Positions 45,540-56,613 of a DNA stretch of 64,000 nt are shown piece after piece. The DNA is taken from assembly GCA_028554755.1 (NCBI GenBank), contig JAPTOF010000005.1:14296001-14360000 (forward strand), given 5' to 3'. Each line of letters starts with the position of its first letter. Positions within the stretch are counted from its first letter, which is position 1. The DNA comes from Cordia subcordata. Lineage: Eukaryota; Streptophyta; Magnoliopsida; Boraginales; Cordiaceae. Under the pieces are notes generated by a model that was not told the origin of the DNA, searched no databases, and worked only from the letters and a program-made list of their open reading frames with translations. A program made the position numbers and the translations under genes.

Positions 45540-47510
45540 CTGTTTAGCTCTTCTCGTTCTCTATTTCATGTCTCACAACTAATACAATAAAATAAGTTAG
45601 CAATTACAAGACATAAAAAGAGACTAATCCTAGTGGAATAGAATTCCTAATTTGGCTAGAATTAGGATTCCTATAGTCCATTTAGAACATGAGTCACACC
45701 CTATATATCTCTACCTTGAACTATATTTGCTTCTCATCATCAACTCTTCTCAATTCAACTGCCATTATATGCCATAAAAGGCCCACCACCATTTATTGCC
45801 TCTACCTCCCAAGTCTCTAGCCATCTTGCTAGAACTTGTCCCTCCGATATCTCTTTGGTCACCCGAAGACCAAACCAACATCTGTAGTGCTCCACAATGA
45901 TTTAAGGAGCTCTTCTGAGCACACCTATAGCAATCTTAACAACATAATATTACTATCACTCCATCTTATCCTCAAACTCAAGAATGTGAAGTTTTCATCA
46001 GCACTCCCACAGTACCAACCCATTGAATATCACTAGGATCAAGACCATCGATCTCACCATAAGAGTTGTGGCTCATGCACATACGTCCCTATTGCAAACA
46101 CAATGTCATCCTCCAATACAAATCCTAGAGATTCTCCAACTTTTCCACTTATTATTTAGTGCCACACATACTGCACATTCCTGAGACATTTACGTCTAAA
46201 CTTGTTTAAGTCAACCATATTTAACCTACCTTCTTTGCCTTTCTCGTAACACTGTTTAAGCTTCTCCATGACTTAATGCATCGAAGTCTAAACCGGTTCC
46301 GAGATACAATTCACCATATAATTCCACTTGCTAAGTCATATAGAATGACCACCGCTACTACATTAAACAATTACTCATGCCGTCAATGCTACTCCGACAA
46401 CATTCTACCATTAACACTTGCTAAAGCAAAATTCAAGCTTTCCCAGTGCTATTCCAAGCTAAGGCACATGATACAGCTTCTCTAAATAAACTCCTTTTAC
46501 CACAGCGAACCTTGTAGTCATGGTCTCTCATGGCAAGACCTTCTTCAAAGGCGATAATGTGACCAACGACGATGGCTTTCTTATTGTTGAACAGTGATGT
46601 CGCGCCAACGCCATGACTAGTATCTAGATGACATCAGTAGGCTTGTATTAAAATAACTCCCTTATCCATTTTTCGTCATAGTAGTAGAGCCAAGAAATCG
46701 AACAGATAAACACAACGGCCACTGTAGATGGTGGATTCTACAATTCCGGATTGGTTCGTCTTGGGCCCTAATAACCTGCAAGATCAAGGAAGGTAAGCGA
46801 TGAAACCCTTGACACCGGTGTGGTGCCGGCCAAAGGTTCTCCGACACTCAAATCAGCGAGCGTGAAGGAGAAAAATAAAAAATTGTTATATGTTTGGTAG
46901 TGGGCGAATTGCTGATATTAATGAGTGGATACTTTTGTCTCCCTTTACCTTTCCCATGGGATAGCATTTTATAGCTTAGTAGGTGGAAGAATCCTCCAGA
47001 TCCTTTATGTCTTCAATCGTGTTTTACTCAATGTCTGCCTCCTCGCCATGCTTAGCCTTACCATATATCTAGATCATGCTTATCACTCCAATATCCATCT
47101 TAGCAAAAGATTGAGTCTTCCAATTATGAACGTTTTTACCTGGCCCCCCCAACACGCGATACAATAGATTGAACACTTTGCCCATTCAAAATCAGAGGCC
47201 TTCGGGTTTTCTTAAGCTCAATCATTTTTGGCCCAAACAGACACAATATTTAACATGGTTCAGTCATATGCTACATCTACAAGCATACAAGAAAATTCCA
47301 CTATGAAACGAATGAATACATCATAGAGAGAGGGCTCAGGCTTGAGAGCCCTCACCTCTCTAGCTCTTCTCACTCTCTATCTGATGTTCTGTGTCTCACT
47401 ATCTCACACCTAATACAATAGGTTAAGCTAGTATTTATATAATACAAAAAAAGACTAATCCCTGTTGAAACATGATTCCTTATTTGGCTGAACTGAGATT
47501 CTTAAGGCCC
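45540..47510 (-). mobile_element. Decayed LTR element with two related ends
   Basis: The block ~45542-45690 is repeated in the same direction at ~47360-47506 (GCTCTTCTC..TCTCTAT, TCTCACA..TAATACAATA, AGACTAATCC..GTTGAA/GTGGAA, CCT.ATTTGGCT, ATTC.TA...CCATT.AGAA). In the minus orientation the 47220-47510 copy carries the same LTR vocabulary as 35360-35745 (GGGATTAGTC, TATAAATAC, GGCTCTCAAG, CTCTCTCTATGATGTATTC, GATGTAGC.., CATGTTAAATATTGTGTC). I read it as 5' LTR at ~47220-47510 and a partial 3' LTR at ~45540-45690, with ~1.5 kb of interior whose coding text is too decayed to assign. Confidence 0.5.
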
Positions 47511-47524
47511 ATTCAGAATACGCA

Positions 47525-47556
47525 GATCACACCTCTCTCTCTCTCTCTCTCTCTCC

Positions 47557-47591
<35 letters not shown>
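47525..47591. repeat. Compound microsatellite (CT)n-(GT)n-(TA)n
   Basis: About eleven CT units, then five GT units, then about sixteen TA units in direct succession. It lies at the border of the decayed LTR element. Confidence 0.9.
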
Positions 47592-47592
<1 letters not shown>

Positions 47593-49635
47593 TCACATTA
47601 TTCATCATTTATAGCTTTTCTTTTCCCATATCAAATCATTTTTTAAATCTAACTTTTCTAATTTAAGCATTATATTTAATTACTACGAATATCTAATGAA
47701 AAAACATGATTAGTATTGAAAACTTATTAAAATTCAAATTTTACAAGAATTTATATATTATCCTCATAGAAATGGTAAAAATTGGCCATTAATAATAAAC
47801 AAAAAATATAAAAAAATTTACATTTTCCCCATACATAATATAGATTATCCTCTAAAATTACTAACTAAAACAAAAGCCTAATTCATATATTAGCCTAGAG
47901 CGCTAGTTCTATGGAGTACGTTGGCTAGCAACCAGCACTTCTTTCTCTCATTTTTGGGACACAATTGTGAGAAGGTCAAGACTGGCATGCAGAGATGTTG
48001 CTTAAAGTGCGCTTTGTAAAATTCCAGGATTGTATTAAATGATCCACAACCACCCCATACTAAGAAAGCTGATTTTTTAATAATAAAAAGCACATGATAA
48101 TCTTTGACTGCATTAAACACTATGCAACCAAATTTCCTAATGCCTGATACCCATTTAGTGTTCTTGTATGCATATGATTGTCGTTATATACACATTCCTT
48201 AATTATTGCTTGCAGAAAAAAAAAACGATTTTTACGTAACAATAAATCGCGTTCAAGATTCTCCTTCAATTTGTCTTAGTAAAATGTGGTATCAATATTT
48301 AAAAAACCCGATCGACAGATTTCAAAGTCTGAAATGAAGAAGCCTATTAGGGAAATACAACGGGAAGAAACTTGCATAGGGTAACTTTGAGGAGCTCAAA
48401 CTTTAAGGGTGTTCAATAGTATTTGTAAGTTGGTCAAATTTACTTATAAATAAAAACAATATGATTTACGCGTTTAACAAATTCTACTTATAAGTAAGTA
48501 AAATTGGCCAACAAAAAAAGCATATATCCCTAATTTTTTTAGCTACTTATAAGCACATAGAGATAATCAAATAAAATATCCCTTAACTAATGGAAGGTCA
48601 TCCTTTTTAGTTATTTTAACAAATTCTGCTACTTATATTTACTAAACATGTCAATAGTTTATAAGTACATTTTATCCAAACACTTATTTGCTTCTTTATT
48701 ATTTGTTCCTAATTATCAAAAGTTGTTTATAAACATTAATTACTTAAGTGGTTAATTTGGTGACGAAGTAGTGTTTGGACCTGTTAGTTTTGTCTTCAAG
48801 TCAATGCCTGTATGCCTTGCCAAAAAAAAAGAAAGAAATGCCTGTATGCATTTTGCCAAACTAATTTGAAACATATATCTCTCTCGAAATTATATATCTC
48901 GAGATTTAACATTTTTGACATGTAGGACTAATTTGTGAAATATTTGTAGCGATCATACTTCCTGAGATTTAAGATTCATGATGTAATCTTAGAGAAGCTT
49001 CTCAGAAAATTTCCTATAATTGAAAAAAAAAAAAATCACGCTGATAATCCTAATTTAATCTGATAGTAGATTGCGATGGCATTATTTAAATTTTAAAGAA
49101 GCTCGCTTTTGAAAGTCTTAAACGATGAAACCTATATATCGAGAAACAAAACTGGGTACGTAATCGCATAGTGAAGAAACTTGAATATCGTTAACTATGT
49201 GGTTAATTTATTGGTAAAGCATCTGGATTATGGAGATTCATTTACGTGGTATTTTTCTTTTTCTTTTTGTATTTTATATTTTGTGTGGTATTTTTAAAAA
49301 TGCCATGTAAGATTTAAAGGAAAAGAATACTATGTAAGCACAAATCTTATATCATTAGTTATTGGTGTATAAATCATAACTTTTTCATGAATTCAATCAT
49401 TTGTTGAAAGGTTTTAAAATTTAATTAATCCTTAATTTTATGTTTAACCAAGTTTAATCTTTAAAATTACCCCTTCTCCTAATATCTATAGGTCTTTTAT
49501 AAACAGGATAATATGTCGTGAGGTTTAACAATCTTAACGTTAGCCCAAAAGAACTTCACGAGGAAATTCTTGATCATTGAAAAGGTAAAATAAATAAAAC
49601 AATGAGGTGAGAATCCTCCTTCAATCTGACATATG
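47592..49635. other. AT-rich intergenic stretch
   Basis: No gene is seen. Region ~48410-48790 has several inverted ACTTATAAGTA/GCTTATAAGC words and reads like an old MITE of the 5814/7431 type. A short duplication (ATGCCTGTATGC) lies at ~48805 and ~48838. Confidence 0.35.
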
Positions 49636-50281
49636 TTGTGTTTGTTTAGATCTTATTATAAGACACTTATCTTATTTGACAATTTATGTGAAACAGATTG
49701 TTTGTTATCGGCTTATTATAAGACACTTATAAGACACTTTTCATAAGATGTCTTATTTGTAGTTATAAAAAATAAGTTGAGTTTTGGGTACTTATATCTT
49801 ATTTTATATCTTATCAGTTAGAAAATAATTTAAAATAAAATTTTAAAAATTAAAAAATTAAAAATAAAGAAAATTAAAAAATTTAAAATAAAAATAAAAA
49901 TTTAAAATTTAAAAATTAAATATTAAAAATTAAAAATTATGATTAAAAAATTAAAATTAAAATTTAAAAATTTTAAATTAAAAAAAAATAAAAAGTAAAA
50001 AATTAAAAATTAAAAAAATTAAAATTTCAAAAATTTAAAATTTTTAAAACAAAAATAAAAATTAATTAATATTTATATTTTATAATTTATTATTTAATTA
50101 TAAAATTAAAATACCATGAGTTAAAATTGATAACATTATTATCAAAGTAATTTATAACAACATTTCAGCTAACAAACCAAATAGTCTTATTATATCAAAT
50201 ATTTATTTTTTATAAGACACTTATCAGATAAGATACTTATTAGATTTCAAATTTCAAATAAGACTATTCTAAACAAAGTAA
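49636..50281. mobile_element. MITE-like element with an extreme A/T internal block
   Basis: The left end GTTTGTTTAGATCTTATTAT is roughly mirrored by AATAAGACTATTCTAAACAAAG at the right. Inner inverted words are AAGACACTTATAAGACAC and ATAAGACACTTATCAGATAAG. Between ~49830 and 50060 lies a degenerate array of AAATT/AAAATT units with almost no G or C. The ends resemble the families at 14379, 62246 and 63340. Confidence 0.5.
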
Positions 50282-51085
50282 TAGTAAAATGTGGTAGCAA
50301 TATTTAAAGAAGAGCATATTCTAAATTAAGTCTGAAAGGATTCCCTATCTCGGGAAATGGAGCTGTTAATGGTAATTGTGTAGTGAAAAGTCTTGCACAT
50401 TGCATCAAATTGGCAAGTTATATATCTGTATCACATATATTACAATTTGTTAGTAGCCTTCATCAAATTGTACCATTTGCATGATTATTTTAGATTAACA
50501 ATGCGTGTGCATATACTGACCGGGGCATGTAAGGTCCAACGTGAAAAGTCAAACCCGCAGCTTGGTGGTCTGAGTATTTGACTAAGAAATTAGCAGTCAA
50601 CTGTAAAATAGACAGCTCAGTTCTATAAGCTCAACGGCCCTTGGAATGCATGGTATAGGGTGGTCTCCCTGTACCCTGGTCCTCAGCACACACGCACTAG
50701 CAGCTACAGGACATGCAGTCGCATGACAGGATCATAAGTATAATATTTAGTATTAATTTGCGAGGTGATTTGTGATTTGTTAATAAATAAATAATGTAAA
50801 TATAATTAATAATTTGAGTTAATTATTTTAAATTAATTAATTTAAAAATTTAAGTAATTATTAATTATACTTACAAGACTAATCTCACATGCAAGCCTAA
50901 GGTTTAGATTCAAGAGAATGACAATAAGAGTAAAATAATTAAAATAATTTTCTTAAAGTTAATGACAAATTCAAAATGTTGAGATAAAAGTTGGATTAGG
51001 GGCGAAGGTTTAAATAAAAAATAAAAGCAGAACAGAAGAATTGTACTCATGAGCCGAAAAGATAATCCTGACATATATTTCGACA
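50282..51085. other. Intergenic stretch with a GC-richer patch
   Basis: Positions ~50510-50740 are clearly richer in GC than the neighbourhood and contain an imperfect stem, GGTATAGGG / CCCTGTACC, at ~50651-50675. No known miRNA, tRNA or protein could be recognised. Confidence 0.35.
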
Positions 51086-51086
51086 A

Positions 51087-51970
51087 TTAAGGACTCATTT
51101 GGAGCCTAGTTTGATGTGTCGTGCACGGTACAAAAGATGTACCTTTTACGTATTGTTCGACAATAGTATTTTAAGTAATATTTAGTATCTTAATTAAATT
51201 AAAAATTTTTATTTATTTATTTTGATTATTTGATAAAATAATATTTTAAATAGTATTTTTATTATAAATAGTATTTGAAGTAATATTTATGAAAAGCTAA
51301 TATTATTAATTTTTTAAAATAGAGTTTAGTATTTCACCTTTTTTTGGCAATACTATCTTTTTTCTAATATTTTTTTTTATAATTGTATCCTCTATCTAAT
51401 TTTGTTTCCATTTTTACATTTTCTTTCACGAATATAAATAAAAAATCACACAAAAATTAATTTGAAATTCTATCCATATCAAAATATATTAAAAAGTATA
51501 GGTCTTATTTGTCCATTCATTATTTTTTTGAAAATATAAATTTTCAATCAATTAAAATATTCTATAATAAAAATATTGTTTATAATATTAATAAAATTGA
51601 TTTTAAAAAAGTAATTTTATTATGCTTTATTAATAAAATATTATTTTAAGAAAATATATTTAATTATAAAATAAATTATCTTTATTATTATTATTATTAT
51701 TATTATCATCATCATCATTACAATAATAATAACCTGATATTGATGTCCTTACAATAATAATAACTTGATATCAATGTCCTTTTTGTCATTTTGCATTTAC
51801 CAGCGCGCTAACCCAAAAGCTAGTTTTATCAAACACATCTAAAATAATCCACTAGTAAAATAGCTATCTGCTAATAGCTAAAACACAATAACTATTCACT
51901 ACCCAAACTGTTATCCGCTACTCAAATAGCTATCTGTTACCTAATCTATTAATTGTGCCGAACAGGCCCT
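51087..51970 (-). mobile_element. ~0.88 kb non-autonomous element, copy A, inverted relative to copy B
   Basis: Read on the minus strand it begins AAGGGCCTGTTCGGCACAAT and runs through GTAACAGATAGCTATTTGAG, GGACATCAATATCAGG-like text and, later, TTGCCAAAAAAAGGTGAAA. The same succession occurs on the plus strand at 54867-55690 (GGCATATTTGGCACATATAG, AACTGTTTGAGTAG, GGACATTGATATTA, GATTGCCAAAAAATGGGGAA). The two are therefore inverted copies of one family. A (TTA)n(TCA)n microsatellite at ~51680-51718 and a small tandem duplication (~51719-51782) lie inside copy A. Confidence 0.6.
51680..51718. repeat. (TTA)n-(TCA)n microsatellite
   Basis: About nine TTA units followed by four TCA units. It is inside the 51087-51970 element. 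Confidence 0.85.
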
Positions 51971-52867
51971 TAAAAAGAAAAAAAAAAAAAGAAGTGAAGT
52001 ATAAAATCCATGGAAATGCTTTTTCTCTTTTTTTTTCAGTTTTATAATAAAAAGAAACATAATTGAGTAAACTCGACCACTAACTAGTGAATTTTAGGAT
52101 GCAGAATTTTGTTCCAAATATGCACCAAATAAGTTATGAAAAAAAAATTTAATGATATGAGAAGAGACTCAAAATTAGATGAATCTATCCCTGGCAATGA
52201 CATGGCATAGAAAGTGGTATCATACATTAGTGGTAAAATCAAAATTTTACCCCGAAGCATTCTTTTGTTGAAAAATTCCGCAGACAACGGCTATTAATAC
52301 TGGACAGTCCCACTGCCCAGTATCTATATATATAAATATATATCTGTACGTACATGTTCATGCAGCAAGCAAATATATAAGAAGACAATATATATCTATA
52401 TAAGTTCATAGATATCAAGAGTACTTTTAGATACAAGCTAGCGAAAAGGTCCAGTCTTCGAAGATCCAAAGCAGACATAAGATATACATAAGAAGGTTCC
52501 GGAAATCAAGAGTCAAGCTCATGTGACTTTTAAACCCTTAAGTTAAGGAGAGCATACATAAGAGGTATTTTATTTTATTTTATTTATTTATTCATTTTTA
52601 AAAAATATCTATAATAATTTTTTACCCACCTTATTAATAATTTGAACTTGACACCTATAAGATCTAAGTAAGAATCTTATTATACGTACAAAAAAGGCAT
52701 CTCTGCACCTTCAAAAGGGTTTACAATTTTCCAGGTTTCACACAATTCGCAACATCCATTTCTCCCTCAAACCACCAAGAAATTGTCAGTTAAAGTTTTC
52801 ATCACTTGGGATTTGAATGGTCATCTTTCAGTAAGCTGATCCAACAAGTTTCTATTGTCTTGGTGCA
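51971..52867. other. Upstream region of the CLE gene
   Basis: Contains A- and T-runs and TA-rich text at ~52321-52400. The ~150 bases before the ATG at 52868 are less AT-biased and are a plausible leader. No single TATA box stands out. Confidence 0.4.
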
Positions 52868-53197
52868 ATGACACATTTTGAAGAAAACACAACAAGAAGA
52901 AAAAGAAGAAGAACAAGAAGAAGCTGGCAATGTTCTTCATCTGGAATTGCAGTTTTCTTTTGCTGGTTCCTTTTAATTTTCATTCATCAGCTACGTGTAG
53001 CTTCTGCTGAGAATAACGTTGATCATTCGAGATGGTCACCGCCAAGAAAAGCCGGGTTTTCTATCAGCGTGTCGTATCATGCAGCGTCAAGGAGTGCATC
53101 ACATATGTTGAACAGAAACGAGAATGGGACCGACAATTTGTATGAAGATGACAAAAGATTAGTCCGCACAGGTCCAAATCCACTTCACAACAAGTGA
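52868..53197 (+). CDS. CLE (CLAVATA3/ESR-related) peptide precursor
   Basis: A single exon of 109 aa from ATG 52868 to TGA 53195-53197. Its parts are a basic N-terminus (RRKRRRTRR), a hydrophobic secretory signal at ~27-46 (IAVFFCWFLLIFIHQLRVAS), a variable hydrophilic middle, and a C-terminal CLE box RLVRTGPNPLHN followed by one Lys. Processing would release a secreted 12-residue signal read by leucine-rich-repeat receptor kinases of the CLV1/BAM type. Length, layout and C-terminal position are as in the family. Position 4 of the box is Arg rather than the usual Pro, as in CLE45-type peptides, while the rest resembles CLE9/10/13-type boxes (RLVPSGPNPLHN/H). The subgroup and the role (meristem, vascular, root) cannot be told from sequence. 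Confidence 0.92.
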   Translation: MTHFEENTTRRKRRRTRRSWQCSSSGIAVFFCWFLLIFIHQLRVASAENNVDHSRWSPPRKAGFSISVSYHAASRSASHMLNRNENGTDNLYEDDKRLVRTGPNPLHNK

Positions 53198-54866
53198 CAT
53201 ATAACATGATGGGGGAAGCTTTTCTACTCTTAATTCTCATGGTTAGCTTTAGAATTCAAGTTAAAAAAGGACTGTAAGTTCTTTCTGTTATCTCTGAATT
53301 TAGAGTTAATGGTAGCAAAGCTTTTTCTTTTGTAGCTTTTTGAGTCACTGGTTAATGAGGTTAGAGGAAGCAGACTAGCCATGTTGAGGGGATAAAAGGA
53401 AGACAGAAATAAGAGCAGGCCAGGCTGCTGTAAATGCTCTTGCTCCTTCTATTGCAGTGTTCGATCTTCTCTCTTGTACCTTCTATGTTAATTTTATTGT
53501 GATTGTATTAATTGTTGTATTTTATTTTAGAGAGTTAGTAGTGATTTTTCACCTACCTCTTATAACGATTCGAACTTAAGACTCTAATGATTCGAACTCA
53601 AGATTCATAAATTTAAACGAGAGATGTTATCTGCTTGTCTCTTATAATGGCTCGAATTCAAGACGTGGAGATGCTAACACTAAGTTATAACATCTTGTCG
53701 TATTAGTTGTTGTAGACTTGTAGTTACTGTACTGATAAATATCTACTGCTACTTTTTTTTTTTTTCTCTTCTTTTTGCCATCAATTCTTTTGTCACACCC
53801 CAAGCACCACCCTGACCATTTCAGCACATTTGTCAGTAGTGAATTGTGAAGCTGCTATTATTAGGCCCGTAACTGCTGTCATTCTTATTCCAATTCATTA
53901 TCTACTTCTCGCCTAAAGCAAACCTAAATACCTTTTGGTTTCTGTCTATTTCCATAGGCCGTAAAAAAACTTTCTCATAGGCTTAGCACCCAAAAAAAAA
54001 CAGAGAAAATGATCCAGAAATAGTAAAATTTGAAGAACAGTTGAGACGGATATATTTAGGGTTGTGTCTTTTCAGAGTGTAAATCTTCGTTCTAAATATA
54101 TACTTAACATATATCATATCATCGTCTTTTTCATGTAGGGGTCTTCCCTCATCATTGAAACCTGACAATTTTCAAATTTTAGATTTTGTGAAATGGGAAA
54201 ATTAGGAAATAAGAAAAAATAAAAACGGGTTAGAGATAGGAAGAAATTTAAAAAGGAAAAAATTTCTGGAAACCCGAATTATTTTAATGAGTTATGCTTA
54301 AATTTTGGACTATGTATTCATATTTAAGATTTGAATTTATAACCAATTGATGTGGATTATATTTGGATTTGGAAGTAGATTAGGTTTAAGTTTTGTTCTT
54401 TGAAATTGCAATTATTTAGAGACTAATTGGTCCACAGGATCGGGAATAGCTTAAGTGGTTGAGACTATTTCACTGAAATGGGGGGTTTCAAAAAAAAAAA
54501 AAAGAATCTGATTGGTCCAATTTTTAGATAATTAAAAGTGCTTTTTGCCAATTTAAAAGATAAAAATAACTTGTTTGGCAAAATTTTAAAATAACTTTAT
54601 ATGAAAAGTCAAAGCTAAAAAATGTTAAAAAAATCAAAAGGCTTTTGAGGATTGTTTATCTATGTCAGAAATTATTTTTCTTTTTTTTTCTTAAAAATAC
54701 TACTCCATAATTTTGAAAGCCCAATATTAACTTCAAAATAATTAAAAAAACTCAATTGCTAAAATACCAAATCAAGCAATTAATGACTTTTATTCAATAG
54801 TACTATTATTCAAAACTCTGCTGCTAAGGCATGTTAGCGTTGTTACCCAAAACTCTACTGGCATAT
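53198..54866. other. 3' flank of the CLE gene and intergenic stretch
   Basis: Contains short repeated phrases of the type 'ATAA.G..TCGAACT(T/C)AAGA' at ~53561, 53588 and 53643, a T-run at ~53751-53765 and an A-run at ~54490-54504. No gene is recognised. Confidence 0.35.
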
Positions 54867-55690
54867 AAGGCATATTTGGCACATATAGTTAATAACTGTT
54901 TGAGTAGTTGCTAACATATAATTGTTTAACTAGTTGATTGAATAAAATGTAGATAACTAATACATTTTAGTTGTTAGAGAATAATTGTTTAATTAGTTGA
55001 CTGAAGAAAATATATTGATAAAATTAGTTATTGGATTAGTTGATAAATACAAAATGGCGGAAAGGACATTGATATTATATTATTATTCTTATATTTTGAT
55101 TGTTACTATTACTGAAATAATATTAATTTTATAATTTAGAGTTATTTTTTATAATAATATTTTCTTATTAAAGCATAGTAAAATTAGTTTTTAAAGCATT
55201 TGTGTCAATACTATTAAAAATATTTTTAATATGTTCAAAATTTATTTTGTCAAAAAAATAATAATGAGCTAATAAAATTTACAACTTTTTAGTATATTTT
55301 GACGTGGATAGAATCTAAAATAAATTTTTGTGTTATTTTTATTTATATTGTGAAAAAAGATGAAAATGTAAAGAGCTTAAAGAGAGACTAGGATTGCCAA
55401 AAAATGGGGAAAGCGTAGAATTGCCAAAAATAAAAAATGAAATATTAAGGTATTGTTAAACATTAAAATATTTAACATTTGATAAAAGTTGGCTAAAACA
55501 TTAAAAGTTATTTAAAAATCTATTTGTAATACTATTTTACTGGATAGCAATTATTTAAAAAAATAGTACTTTAACTTAGTGAAGAGACTAAAAGTTATTT
55601 GAAAGTTCTTTGTTGGTGTTGTCAAAAAGAATGACAAAACTTTATAATTTAGCAGCTGAAATATTACAATCAAACCAAATAAGCCTTAAA
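54867..55690 (+). mobile_element. ~0.82 kb non-autonomous element, copy B
   Basis: Begins GGCATATTTGGCACATATAG and ends AAACCAAATAAGCC, an imperfect inverse of its start, with TAA/TTA at the borders. Its internal order matches copy A at 51087-51970 in the opposite direction. The interior has no coding frame. The pair encloses the CLE gene. Confidence 0.55.
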
Positions 55691-56160
55691 TAAAACACTT
55701 GTCTTTAGATTATTTTGAATTATTGTTATTTTCTTTAAGCTTTTAGAAATTTCATGAAAAGTGAATACCTCTGTCAATCCTCGGTTCCCTAAGCCCCTTT
55801 GTCAAATTACTTTTACAAAAATTATTTTACCAAAATTAAAATCATTAGTTCACGTTTGGATTCCCCAATGAACATTTTTTATCTCCAAGTAATAATTGAT
55901 TGCTTTGTACGATAACCCTAGGAACGCGTTATATTAGAGGTTAGTACGACCTAGTTTAGCACACTCGATGCGAGGGATGACCAATCTGTCTAATAATTTC
56001 TTTTTTGTTTTTTATGATGAGGAATTTTTTATGTACAAAATCATATTATATTCTTATATGAACATAAAAACGAAACATAAAAGATAATAATTAAGTATTG
56101 AAAATAATATGATATCTAACGTTATTTAAATTTCACTACTTATTGTTACCATGCGAAGTA
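55691..56160. other. Intergenic stretch without a gene
   Basis: AT-rich sequence. A GC-richer patch at ~55908-55995 (AACGCGTTATATTAGAGG and following) has no readable domain. Confidence 0.3.
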
Positions 56161-56613
56161 GGAGTGAGTATTACTTGAATGTAATTGAATAATAGAATTG
56201 AAACACAAATTCGTTTGATTATTTTTATTTTCAGTTTGGTTTTCGATTACTAAAAAAAGGAAAATTCAATTTTCAGTTATTTCTCTTCGGTTAATAGCTG
56301 AACAACTGAATAGCTATTCTTTTTAAGAAATTGTTATTTAGTTATAATTTCTCTAGTTGCAAATTCGTATTAAGCTTGAATTAATGTGAATTGTGATGAT
56401 GGATATTAAAATTTAATTACTATAATTATTAGAAATGAATTTGGTTATTTTAATTATTTTTTAATAATGTCTATTAAAAAAATAAAAGTTCTGTCAGATT
56501 ATTTTAGTTATTAATATAATTCAGTTCGATTTTAATTATTAATTCTAAAAAATTTAAAATTCAATTATTAAAATTAGGTTTTGTTTTTGATTCGATTAAA
56601 CTGAATATTCACC
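56161..56613. mobile_element. MITE-like element related to 37093-37600
   Basis: The left GGAGTGAGTATT is mirrored by the right AATATTCACCC. The interior has TTCGGTT/TTCAGTTTGG/GATTCGATTAA words and their complements, as in the 37093 copy. About 453 bp, non-coding. Confidence 0.55.

Noticed and set aside
50640..50735. Possible microRNA precursor
   Set aside because: The stem is only ~9 bp and I could match no known mature miRNA; left as a low-interest observation.
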